Positions 39,430 through 51,375 of a stretch of DNA of 64,000 nucleotides are shown here, one piece after another (position 1 is the stretch's first letter; the number at the start of each line of letters is the position of its first letter). This DNA is from Lota lota. Lineage: Eukaryota; Chordata; Actinopteri; Gadiformes; Lotidae. The notes beneath the pieces were generated by a model. That model saw only the letters and a program-made list of their open reading frames with translations. It was not told the DNA's origin and did no database searches. The stretch spans positions 2,458,954 through 2,522,953 of the forward strand of contig JACYXH010000017.1 of NCBI GenBank assembly GCA_026745465.1, read 5' to 3'. The translations under genes and the position numbers were made by a program.

Positions 39430-42400
39430 TCAAGCAAAGGGATTTCCAAAGGGGTCTCCAAAGGCATCCGAAGGATTAGATGCCTGGACAACTGGAGTGT
39501 TTTGCTATCAACGGAAGAGTTTGTGATGAGAAAGAGTGACAGCAGAATTCAGAACGGGTGCGGCAATATTTATCTAGTTAGATTTGCCGTACCATAGCCA
39601 TTGGTGGTGCTCCAAAGAGACTGCCGGCATTTGGAGCACCGAACACGTCGTCAAAGATGTTTGGGTTCAGCCCTTGCCCTGGCGCAGGCCCTGTGACCGG
39701 ACACGAGGAGAAAGCGTCCAGAAGTCCAGGTTGGGCCATCGGTACTGGGACAGGTGTCACGGCTGGTTTAGGAACATCATAAAACAAGCAGACAACATGG
39801 ATTGTCTTCAGTTACAAATGCAATACAAAAACAAGAAAAAACCCAATTGCAACGTCCTTCTAATACTTTACCGTTCACAGGCGAGATTTGATTGATGTCA
39901 AAGTTGTTGTGATCCACATTTAGAGGAAAGCCCACTTTCTCTTTAAAGTACTGGTCGAAAGCCCCGCCTCCGTTGCCGCCGGCGACCTGCTCCCCTTTCC
40001 GGGCTGGGATGGCGGGTGGCGGGGCTATCTCGAAGTTCTTGAACATGTCCTTCCCCGTCTTCTTCTCCTTCTCTCCCAGGGGGTCCAGGGCGGTGAAGGC
40101 GTTGTTCTCCACCTTGGGCGGGGCTTCGCTCACCGGCGGCCTGGGTGGAGGCCTGGGCGGAGGCATGTGGCTGGAGGCGGGCTGGAAGGGGTTGCTCATC
40201 GGGGTCTGCTGGCCCCAGACGGGGGCTCCGACGGGGCCGGCGTTAGGGGGCTGCATCCAGGCAGTGGCAGGCTGAGGGATCCCCGGGGCCCCGAACGGAA
40301 CGGGTACCTGCTGGCCCCAGGACCCGGGCAGGGGGACGGGTGGGGCGCCGAACGCCTGCGGCTGGGGGAAGCCGTGCGTGGGGCCTTGGAAGCCCATGGG
40401 AGGGCCCATGGGAGGGCCCCCGGGCGGCGTGGAGAACATGGCGTGCATGGCGGAAGGGGCCGGGGGGGCTCCCCACATGGTGGTGCCGGGGGCGCAGGTG
40501 GTCCCCGGCGGGCCCAGCTGGAGATTGCCTGGTGTTGGGAAAGGTATTGTACTTCTAGTTTACATGCAAAACAAATGCTGTGAATGGTGCCGCAGAAACA
40601 ATCACAAATCACAAACACATCATAGACTTCATTGCTACCTGATATGTTCGATTTCAGTGACTGATGAGCACAACAACACATGGAGGGGAAATGACACTGG
40701 TTGACTTTAGTCTCAAGATGACGGGCGTTTTACCCAGAGCGGTGAGGGAGGAGGACGCAGGGTTGGCAGGTGGAGCCGTACTGCCAAAGAGGTCCACCGC
40801 GCCAGGGAAGTCCCCTGTCTGACCAGGAGCCGCCATCACATGGGCCCCGAACAGATCATTGGGTGTAGACTATCATGGATGGGGAGGAATGACAGTTAAA
40901 AATGAGACGTAAACGTCTGCTACAGAAAAATGCATCGAAACAAATTCGTTTAATATAAATGGAGTCTTGAATTGTGTGACAAAGTTACAAAATATGAATA
41001 CGTCAGAATATTGGACTTTTTTAAGTTTTTTGAATAAGAAAAAGACTTACCACCTCTAAATACAACTTACCACCACTGTATTTGAATTGAGGAATGCATA
41101 TTAATGAGCAAGGATGACAAAACAAAGAGTTAAACGTTGAGCAGAGCAGTCAGACGAGTCAAGCTGGTTAAGAGTTACAGAGGGTCATGCAACCAATACA
41201 TGCAATGATAACGCACCTCGATTTGCATATCGAGAGGAAGAGAGAGAGAGTACACAACACGCCCACAGAACTAATCGAGCCATAAAAAGAGTAGTATTCC
41301 ACCTAAAACCAGTGCAAGCCATGTCTTACTCCACTAGGCCCAGAAACCAACCACATCCAATCCTAGTGCTCAGAAAGGGAGGTGTTAGGATGTTACCCAA
41401 ATGTTGAGCTATGAATACATACAAATTAACCAAATGACTACCCTATTGCCATGCAAGGAAACACCGCATCTCGCTCTGAAATGTCACCTTTGCGCCTGCA
41501 CTCCTTCGACCGCGTCCGGCCTTAGCATTCTGCGGGGGTGGGCTAAGGACCACCGAGTCCTTGCAACAAATCGGGCTTGCGGCCTGCGGTACACCGTTAG
41601 GAGGGGAGACGCTCGCCACCGATGCATCGCGGAAAGGGTTTTGGAATAGTTTCTCCTCCACCTCCACTGTACTCTGCTCCTGGGCCATTGTGCCTTCTAG
41701 CGGCCACTTGCTTTTACTGAGGGCCACGATCATGTCCTTCCTGGTTAACCCATTCATCTGCCCACTGAGACTGTAGTCCTGCTCCCCACTCTGGCCCCCG
41801 TTGAAGATGGCCTCGCCATTGACGGGGCCCGTAATGCCGGGGTTTTGATCCCTGCTAGTCAGAGAGATCTGTGCGTTATGGGGGGGCGCCGGCTGGGTGG
41901 GGGGCGATTTGGAGAAGGGGTCATCTCTGAAAGGGTCACTGTTTGGCACTGGAAAGAAGCCAAACGTGGAGGAAAAGGGATTCTCTGTCTGCGTTGATGG
42001 CCAAGTGCTAAGGGCACAGGAAGTGACAAACGGATTTCCCTTTATACAATTCTGATTGCTGTCAACTTCCGCGGACAAGTCCAGCAAGAGAATATCATTA
42101 GACTCCTGGTTAGCATGAGGAGAATGGGAGACAGAGAGACAGAGAGACAGAGAGAAAAGACAGATTTACAAATAATTCTGTTGTCAGATAAAAGGTAATT
42201 GTTAACAAATATGAAATTGTATTGGTGAAGAGATATGACAATGTAAGCAATTGATTTACAGGATTACAAAATCAACAAACATGGACCGAAACTCATTTCT
42301 TATAAAGAACACTTGTTTCACAGGTTGTTTTTGTTAAATAAAAGTAGATCAGAAGTTTAGACTTTTGTTCTGTGAAATAAGACTCTTTTTATAGATATGA

Positions 42401-45400
42401 GTTTGAGATTGTGCATATGTGGAATGATTTGAGTAGTGCTTATTATATTAAAAGCTTTGCAGTGGAGCGCCATAAAGTTTAGAAGGACACACTGAATACA
42501 AACAAACAACATTTATTAGCCAGAACTCATCTTTTTTTTTTTTTATGGAACTCAATACTAACAATACCATGATGTGACATGAGGAAGTCCCAACAAAGAC
42601 CATATTTTAAGTATCTGTCAGGTAAGACCGTACGTACCGTACCATACTGTTCCATAGCTCACATAGCTAACTGTAACATAGTCAACAATGCTGGTCATAA
42701 CGCATGTGTCAGAACAAGGGATGGACCGCATTGCTTATGCATAGTCGCACACTTACGGGGGAGGACAGGTTGCCTGGAGGAGTGGACATGTCCCCGAAAA
42801 GGTCCAGCTGATTCATTGGCTGGTTGGACAGAAAGAGTTGCAACACAACAGTGTCATGTTATGCTCCTTCAACCAAGTGGCAAGGCCGGATTAACCAATT
42901 ATATTAACCAACATTATTGGACCCTTCTTACCTGGGAGGGTTTAGCTTCTCCATCCACACTGAGCAAGGCAGCGCTTCCATTCTGAAGAAAATAAAACAT
43001 AACATAGATCATGTCAAATATTAAATCACCGCTATTTAATCATTGCAATTATACAATTTATAAATGTTGACAAATGTTAGCAATGAGGAAAATCATCCCC
43101 ACTATTCAACCTCTTACCTCAACAATGACGCTGCCATTTTCTCCCTGTTAAAAAGAAAAGCAACTTAATAAAAAGTAATAAATTCATATACAGAATTTGT
43201 ATTATACGGAGATGTTGAGAATAGTGTTTGAAAAAGCTAGCCTCCAACCACAAAAATGTCCGCTGCTGCAGCAGCTGGGAATGTTGTTCCATGTGTACTA
43301 AATACAGCAACTGCAGTCAGCATTCAAACAATTATTGTAAATATCAGTTACCTTCTGTGCTGCATCTGCCTCTTTCTTCCTGATGTTGAAGATGACTTGG
43401 AACAGATCTTTCAGATCCACCACCAAAGGCTCAGCCTGTGTGACGATACAACAGGAGAGTATCGGACATTTTCACGTCGTTATTCTAATTGACTGCATTT
43501 AGATTTAGTTTTTCAAGACAACCAAAGTGTTTAACATAGTGAGTATGTGTATGTGTGGGGGCGGTTGGATACCTCATCCACTACACTTATTATTGAAGGG
43601 GACATGTGCAAGGTACAAATATTATGATGTGTGTGCGCGCATGCGTGCGTGTGTGTGATCATATATACATACCTGTTGAGAAGTCTTTATGGCAAAGAAC
43701 TGATGCTGCCCCTCGCCTCCACATACATAGCCGAATGCTCGGTTATCGGTCACATCTCGAGCAATGAAGGAGATCTTATTCACCAAGTGCTCATGCTCAA
43801 TAACCTGATGACAAAAAAGGACAGATTCTTTCTTTAATTATTATTACGTAGCACAACTTTAGCACATTTTGAGACTGATCTAAGGATAGAAATCACAACA
43901 ACAAAAAAATTCACATTTGCAGTATAATGACTATTTAATATAATGAATATTTAAGTCTGGGTGTTTTATTTTCAAATTGAAATTCTATTGGTGAGGTAAA
44001 TTGTGCTATTATTGAATTGTTGTTTATTTTGCAATTCATGTTTATATTTAACATGCAAAACTTACAATACAATGGTAAAAAAATGGTCTAAGCTAAAATA
44101 CATAATTATGTGTGCTCTTCTAATGTATTTATTCTAATGCGAATCGCAATGGACTGAAAAGAAGTGAAGTGATCCCATATATATATATATTTGGATGTTT
44201 TGGTGAGACCCCTCCTCAAAACATTTCCTTCAGGGAAGCTCAGGTTTTGTTCGGGGGAGCTCCGCCCCGGCTCACCCCTGATCTCTCGTCGATGATCTTG
44301 ATGCCCGACATGGAGATGTTTATCCATATCCTCTGTTTGTGTTTTCCTTGGGAGCGAGCAGCTACGGCCATGCCCTGGAAATAGAAAACGTTTTTGTAAT
44401 ACTAGAAAATAAATGTGTGCCAAAAGCGTGTGCCAAAGTACACAGCCATGTCGGAACAGACGCAAAATAAACGTCTAATGTCCGCGTCCAAAATAGACAC
44501 CGGCAAAAACAATCCAGCCAAGCTACATTCGCACTCCTGCTTGGCTCCAATAAAAACGTATGATTTTATTTTATTTTGAATGATTTATGATTTCTTTATT
44601 TGTTGGATTCACACTACAAAAATAAACTGAAATTCGTACACTGTAGCTAAAGATGACGTCAGTGCAAACAAAATGAGTTTGCACTGACGTCATCTTAATA
44701 TAGCGTCGCTACAACTTCGCCTCTGCCACGGAAACCTGCGGTCACCTTGAGTTTCATCATGGAGTCCTGGCTCATCTTGTCCCCCCTCGCTTCGGGGACG
44801 TCGTCGATGCCGATCAGCTTGGCCTTGTATCTCACGCCGTCCCCCTGAAACCTGCCCAGCAGGTATTCATCCGACTTCTCCGAGACTGGCGCAAAAATAA
44901 CAACAACGGCAACAACAACAAGCGCCGGTCAGCCTCGGCGTCATCACCATCATATTGACTATTATGAGCATGATGCTGGCGTTTAGCACACGCTCGTATG
45001 CAAGAGCGACTCGCGGTGGATTCAGATACATGACCTTAAGGAGCAGTGAGCGAGTCAGGCGTTCTGCCCAAGGATGCCTACAGGTAGGGTTTACAGAGAC
45101 ATATGAGGGGGGGAACCCGGTACCCTTCGGGCTGGGAGTCTACCACCTTTGCCCCCACTAGACCGTCCTGACATCCTCCCCCCTTTTAAACCTGCACTAA
45201 GTGACTTATTTACAGTCACTATTCACTCCATTCAAAAATGAATTAATAAAATCAGCCCATCCATGAGTCAATCAATACTTTTGATACTTTTGATTTCTTC
45301 TCTATAAATTGTTTTATTCGGGTACACTTTTGCCTCTATGATAAAGCAATAACTGTAGCTACAACTTAAGCCCCTAGAGGCTGCTAATGGGAAATCTGAC

Positions 45401-45590
45401 AGAGTGCAGGTTTAAATCAACAAAACATTTGCATTCATCTAAACTAATAGACAAAATCACCTTTCTTCTTCTCCTTCTTGATGGAGGGGGCCTTGGACGA
45501 GGGGGAGGTGGGTGTGCTGGTGGGGGAGGCGGGGCTAGGGTCGGCAGCCGGTGTGGACATGGTCATCGTGTTCTCTACGTCCGCGGACAT
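39430..45590 (-). CDS. dab2: Disabled-2 clathrin adaptor (13 coding exons, 786 aa)
   Basis: Coding exons: 45590-45461, 44885-44746, 44374-44276, 43804-43673, 43435-43352, 43144-43118, 42982-42932, 42819-42757, 42105-41488, 40869-40734, 40528-39872, 39762-39593, 39483-39430; phases agree throughout. The N-terminal half is a PTB domain (about residues 45-200) with [57 protein letters not shown] and [13 protein letters not shown]. In DAB2 it binds FxNPxY tails of LDL-family receptors and PI(4,5)P2. The rest is disordered with [15 protein letters not shown] and several NPF motifs for AP-2 and EH-domain partners, PPRPPPRPP for SH3 domains, and the vertebrate C-terminus DPFGNPFA. Length is close to human p96 (770 aa). 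The start MSADVE is the first ATG after a short upstream ORF in the same exon. Confidence 0.96.
41488..42105 (-). other. dab2: dab2 in-frame cassette exon (206 codons)
   Basis: This 618-nt exon begins and ends in phase 0 and encodes residues 243-448, including NPF and DPF motifs. In mammals the p67 isoform lacks about residues 230-447, encoded by one large exon. The size, position and symmetry here match, so a p96/p67-type choice is likely possible in this fish. Confidence 0.7.
43629..43657 (-). repeat. CA-rich tract near the dab2 exon 4 donor
   Basis: On the sense strand a tract of CACACACACGCACGCATGCG type begins about 16 nt past the donor at 43672-43671. Confidence 0.7.
44650..44696. repeat. 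Perfect 20-bp inverted repeat with two CRE cores
   Basis: AAGATGACGTCAGTGCAAAC (44650-44669) and its exact reverse complement (44677-44696) flank a 7-base loop. Each arm contains TGACGTCA, the full cAMP-response element. It lies in dab2 intron 2, about 50-95 nt past the exon 2 donor. Confidence 0.92.
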
Positions 45591-45729
45591 GGACGTCGCC
45601 AGGGACGATGATGATGATGGTGTCTCACCACCAACAAGCTGAGATGGGTATGAGCTGGACTGTAGCTCCGCGCGGTGGGGGCGTCGACTCAGCAGAGGGA
45701 GGAGCTTAGCACTGGAACATTCTCAGAGG
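45591..45729 (-). other. dab2: dab2 5' untranslated part of exon 2 with a short upstream ORF
   Basis: The acceptor ctctaccccag precedes 45729. Before the main ATG at 45590 there is one upstream ATG at 45720 that opens a four-codon ORF closed by TAA (45720-45706). It is about 115 nt from the main start, so reinitiation is possible. Confidence 0.7.
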
Positions 45730-47832
45730 CTGGGGTAGAGAAGATAAGTTGTTAGATGGGGGGGGGGGAGGATGTGGCTGTTTATTGGAAAACATCAAAA
45801 CACGGCAAATTGTTGTATGGGGTTGTGTGGGGTAAATATTTGCAGGGAGATTTGCAGTCTGTCTGATTATCTCTTCACATAGTCTGTATTATACAACAAG
45901 ACCACAGCAAAAACACACAATGTTGATTGTGACAGCACGACCGGGCACGCACACACATACACACACACACACAAAGATAAATTTGCATCAAATGTACAAT
46001 AATTTTGTCATTACATTTGTCGATGATCTGCAAATCTGGAATAGAATGCTTCAATCTCTAGTTACAATCAATGTACGTTTTATTTAGCACAATGATCCCA
46101 ACGTATATATATGGGGTCTTCTGTTGAAGTCGATCCATTATACTTGGCCCAATCAAGAGAGACAGGGACATTATTTAGGCTGGCAACAATCAAATGCAGT
46201 TTAGCCTTGGACGTCAATGCATGTATACTAGTAAAGTTCAACGTCTAAAGGACGTGTCATGTGCCGTCTTTCACCGCCAGCGAGTGTTAATGTGCAATTC
46301 AACACCTGCCATGCGATTACCAGAATACAATCTCAGCTAACACCATATATCCAGAACAAACAATCAATACACATGCATTCTGTTCTGCACTGGGCATACC
46401 TTTAAGAGAAGTTCCAGATGAGACCATGCAACACTACTGTGAAGTGTGTGTGATTGCGGTTAAGTAGCCCGAAGGTTGACAGGGAGCAAAGGTTGAGCTA
46501 TTAAAGGTAGTTAATCTGCCCTATGGAAGCTCCTGTGATGTTCAGCTGATCGAGCCGAGGAGTGTGACCCCAAAGTTTATGTTTCTGATACGTGGCGTCA
46601 ATGTCCTTCAATGACTCTCTGCCCATGTTGGGCCCTTAGGAGTCCAACTTAACACAACACAACCAAGGAAACAGGAGTGCTTGGTTTTATTTTTTTATTT
46701 TTTTATAAATGCATGCTTTGTGCTTTCTCCTGTGTAAGCAGATGTAGGTATTTATAGTGCCACCCCATATAATTGTGAAGATATAATGACTTAATTGATT
46801 CCCAGAGGAAATTGTAGCACAGATCAAATGGTACAGATAAGGACTCTTAAAGGGCCATTGGGTTCATTAGGCCAAGGAATATCAATGACGATAAAGCAGC
46901 ATAATTTGTTTTTATTCTACTAAACAACAAAAATAGCTAATAGCAGGAGTTTAAAAATGGTGTATTGGTTACTTCATAAGAATATCAGTAAAAATAGAAC
47001 CCATTAAAAAATAAAATACTTTGCAGTTGTCAAAGACAACTTTGTGTTCAAGTCGTGTTCAAAGTATAAATATGAAGGGAGAATGTCAAACGTGACCCGA
47101 GTTGTCCAGTAACTAATGTGGTGCCATAGTCCTGCTGTATATGCTCAAACGGAATGACTAGGTCAGCAGATTAAGGAAAAGCTTGTAAAAACGGTTTAAA
47201 GAAAAAAAGTTAACTGTGCATTTTAGTTAAAGGATTACATATTAGTAACGCACAAGCTTTGGAAGCCCCGACAGGACAAAACAAGATGTGGACTAGAGAT
47301 ACCATAGGCCTATGAACCTATACCCAAGTGGCACTAAAACATGGTTGGAATGTATTTAAACACAGTTATGGTAAAAGTGAACAAACACTTGAAACGAAAA
47401 AGCTGCAATCCGCAACCCAGTCGCAAATGTACCTATTTCATGAAGTGTGTTAACTGTGTGCAGCTATAGAGAGAGAAGAAAAATGGTCTTTGACCGTCGG
47501 AGTTATGAAATGTTAACCTCAGCACATCTGGAGGAAATCAACAAATGACTCAGTCTCAGACTGACATGGACTATAGCCACCACTTGGACCCGTGATGTTA
47601 ACACACACGCGCATGCGCGCACACATACACAGAGAGACACACAAACACACACACACACACACACACTTTTATATTAAAGAAAACTTTTGTACTCCAGCCG
47701 CAATTTAATCAACACCTTGATTTGCTATGTCTTTAAACGAAACGGGTGCTTTTACAGTGGTCTGGTCTATAGGCCCACACAAACGGCATTGCTCAAAGTA
47801 GAAACAAAAAGGAGTGAGGAAAAACAACTCAC
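45730..47832 (-). other. dab2 intron 1
   Basis: About 2.1 kb between the leader exon donor at 47832 and the acceptor at 45730. It contains a short CA array (about 45955-45973), another at about 47640-47668 and a poly-G run near 45760. No coding exon was recognised. Confidence 0.55.
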
Positions 47833-47990
47833 CTCATAAACCTGGTGAGAGAATAAGGAGTTCTTAGTGTTTCATCCTTTGCTCCTACCCACTCACAAAA
47901 CTACAGCAACTGAAGCGGAGCACAATAAGGGGCCTGCAACACGCCAAACGGGGGGGCTCACGTAGGTCCGCCTCTCCGAGTGACGTGCGC
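47833..47990 (-). promoter_or_regulatory. dab2: dab2 leader exon and promoter region
   Basis: A consensus donor TATGAG|GTGAGT ends a non-coding leader exon at 47833. Just upstream (about 47940-48000) lies a GC- and CpG-rich segment with gagtgacgtgcgcgcggcgc, unlike the AT-rich surroundings. The 5' limit is estimated. Confidence 0.5.
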
Positions 47991-50900
47991 GCGGCGCACA
48001 GCTGGAATTAATGGTAAACTTCGACTATTGTGCCGTTTGGAGCCAAATAAACGATGCATGCGTTTCTGATCGCACTGATCCGGGCCGTGTTGTGTCTCAC
48101 GCCACCTTAATAACATGGTCTACGTCCACTGGTTTCTATGGGTGTTTTGTGTTAATGTTCTATGCAAATGAATGTTGTTTACATAACAGGCTTACCGTTA
48201 GAAAGAGCCCCGGGGTGTTTTCTGCTCGATCAGATATCCAGAGATGGCTGCGGGTTTGCGGTGAAATGAATTACATCAGCTTTTAGAAAGACGCGAAATC
48301 CCAGCGCTGCTGAGCTTGGACAGGAGGAAAATGGCTTTGCCACAACGAAACTACCTCTAAAGTTAACTCTTCGCTTCCAGATCTCTGCAAGAGGTGAAAC
48401 TTGTGCTCTTTAAAAGGGGCGGTCTCCTTTTGCACGGACATAAGAAATGTGTAAACTGATGACAAGGCAGGAATGGCAAACACAGAATGTGAACCGCTAT
48501 CTTCGAAATAAACGAACTATAATAGGTTAAACCGCTAATTATATTTCTTTGTTCGTTTTGATATTTTGGCATCATCCACAATATTCATAGATTTTGCTGA
48601 CGAAACTCAATTGCCTCTATCAATTAAGTTTAGGGATCAGATAGATGCCTACCAATGACCGCCTGCCTGACTGATAGCAGGCCAAATGCGGTTTTAAATC
48701 TATAATCCTCTGGGGAAAATGGTAGAGTGGAACCCCATTCTATACCAAAAGCCTCTAATGGGCAACAATAGAAATGTAGGCCTACTAGTGGAATACCAAA
48801 CAATGCATTGAATAAACATTAGGCCTACCAAGCAAGCATTGATAAAGTAGAGTAAAGCCGTATAGTCCTGTACTCTGCCTTTGCATATATAAACCAAAAG
48901 GCAGTGCCATTTGTCAAGAGGGAAGCACAAGGGCCTGATTGGTCGGGTTATTCCTGTGATGTTGGCCTTGCACAACATTTGGCTTCCTCTGCATCACACT
49001 GAGGATTCTTGGCAGCCAGGCCAGGAGTCACTGTGGTATTGAAATGTGAGAAAATGACGAATTTATAGACGTCTAGGATGTTCCATGGCACAAAGCAAGC
49101 TTCAGGTTTTTTTTTCCTTCCAAGATGCAGTCCAAGTGTTGTTGAAGGACAGTGGGCCACCGATGCCAGCTGGAGGTGTAACACCAAAGCAGAGCTGAGG
49201 GTTTAAAATAGGGAGGCCGATGAAGAAATAGTTAAAAGGATTGCCAAGAATGTACCATGTTTTGGTTTGGGTTGAACATGGAATCCCAGTTTTTTTCTCA
49301 GGCCATGACCAATCAGAATGCAGCATGTACAGTATTGGGCCTATGTGTGTCGTGTGTGTTGCTTCCATCCTCACAGGATCTCACCAACACATAACATGTC
49401 TGTAGGACAACGTTCAGGGATGGTCCTTTGTGCTATAGGCTCATTTGTAACAACATCACAATGGGCACAAACACGGGTGCAGTGTAACGTTTCAGCTGCT
49501 CCCTTTCACTGACCTCTTTCATCACTATGAGGAGTGAGAGTCTACATGGTCCTCACCTCTGAGACTGTCTGCCAGTGGAAATGATATTTTTGTTATCCTA
49601 AAACCTCATTTTCTTCCCATGAAGAAGTCTGTACTCTTTTCGTTTGAATTAACATCTCAAATCTATCTCTGTGGTTCTTCACTGTTTTACTGCTATTCTA
49701 AACAAATTTCTTAGTGTGTTGTCTCCCTTTGTGTTGCTGTTTTGCACGAAAAAAAGTGCAATGTCAATAAAGTTTGATGGGTTGATCCAGGAGTTCCACA
49801 GAAGCATGAGGTCTTCTAGAAGCCTGTGTTGAAGGCAGAAAGCCTTGACATGCATAGAGCACGAGAGAGAGGGAGAGAGAGGAGGGGGGAGAGGGGGAGA
49901 GAGAGCAAGAGAGAAGGGGGGAGAGAGAGGGGGGGGGAGAGAGAGCAAGAGAGAAGGGGGAGAGAGAGAGGGGGGAGAGGGGGGGTGAGAGAGAGAAACA
50001 TATCCTTCCTGGCAATGGACCATGTGTTCTGCTGAGCCTGCTCTTCAGACCAGGCTCAGTCCCGTCCAAAAAACCAGAGCATTTAGCCCAAAGCCCAACG
50101 TCTCTCCTGTAACCTCCACCCAAGAGGATTTCCAGCCAAATCACCCGTCTGTTTCTGACCTGTTTTGAGAAAAACTTTAGTATTTTACTAGCGGGAAATC
50201 TGTGGTCTAGTTTCTAGTGGGCCTACTCTTGTGTGTTTAAAACCATGAGCACATAGACCTACTGTTCGAGCTGTTTTCATAGAACATGTCACGATATGGT
50301 TTAAAGGATGAAAAATTGAATTGCAACTCTTTTAAGCAATCAAGCACGACTCCCACTGCTTATACGTTGTCGTTTGATTGTTGCCCTTTGCTCTCAGCCA
50401 CATTTGATGACGTTTGAGAAGAACGACCTCGGCATACACATAAGACTATGGTGAGGTGCCCCATTCCTGAATGTGTTTCACTGCCTGCGTGGCTCAGTGT
50501 CGCACCCATCTTACCGATTAGGACATCTTTTTATCAGGATATGAAGTCAAAACATTCCCTTCTCACAAGGCCGCGGTTCGCGTTAAAACCTTCAGGCAAG
50601 GTCAGTGGGTGTCCCACCGTCATCAAACAACCGCGTTCGAAAACAAAGACTCATCTATTGGCCTGAAGACGAAAGCCAACTCTACTCGACACATGGTGCT
50701 AGCAGGAACAAAAATAAGAAAAACATTGCTGACAAAGAAAATGGGGAAGGGGAAGGGGAAGGGGAAGGGAAGTGTGCTTTCCTCTGTCATGTCAGAAAGA
50801 CCACGGCTCCACAAATGACAGTTTGGGGTGTGAATGTGCCGGTTAATGGCCTTCCACCAGTGCAGTCGTTTTATCTTCGGTCTGTCATTAAGGTTGTTCT

Positions 50901-51313
50901 CAATTTAGTCCCTTTCCTTTCCCTCATTCATCTCTTTTAACGTTGACTGCCAATTCGGGCGCCAATCTGACCTTTGTGAGTTCAGAAGTCATGTTCTACA
51001 CTCTGTAGGCCTACAGGGACCTTCACGATGTTCTGTTGCACTGTATGGAAGGTGTTCCCACTAAATAGTAGATCGTCTCTATGTCTAGGCCTATTGTTTT
51101 CTTCAATACATCACTAGGCATACTGATTATATATAGGCCTATTAAAAATAATTAAGAATGAAAACCACTACTACATAACAGCATTCACATTGATCTTTCA
51201 TATGTAGCCTGAATTGTGAATCAGTGCTGATGTCCCAACCATCACCCTTTACTCCCGCTAAAAAACAGGAAGTCCTTCTAGTCAGTAGAAATATTAGCCA
51301 AGGACCTTACCTA

Positions 51314-51323
51314 CCCCCCCCCC

Positions 51324-51371
<48 letters not shown>
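51314..51371. repeat. C27 run followed by (AC)16
   Basis: A homopolymer of 27 C passes directly into a pure AC array. Length is likely to be assembly-sensitive. Confidence 0.9.

Positions 51372-51375
<4 letters not shown>

Noticed and set aside
48011-48286. A 91-codon plus-strand ORF just upstream of dab2
   Set aside because: No domain, and no acceptor-donor structure fits; it overlaps the region upstream of the dab2 promoter.
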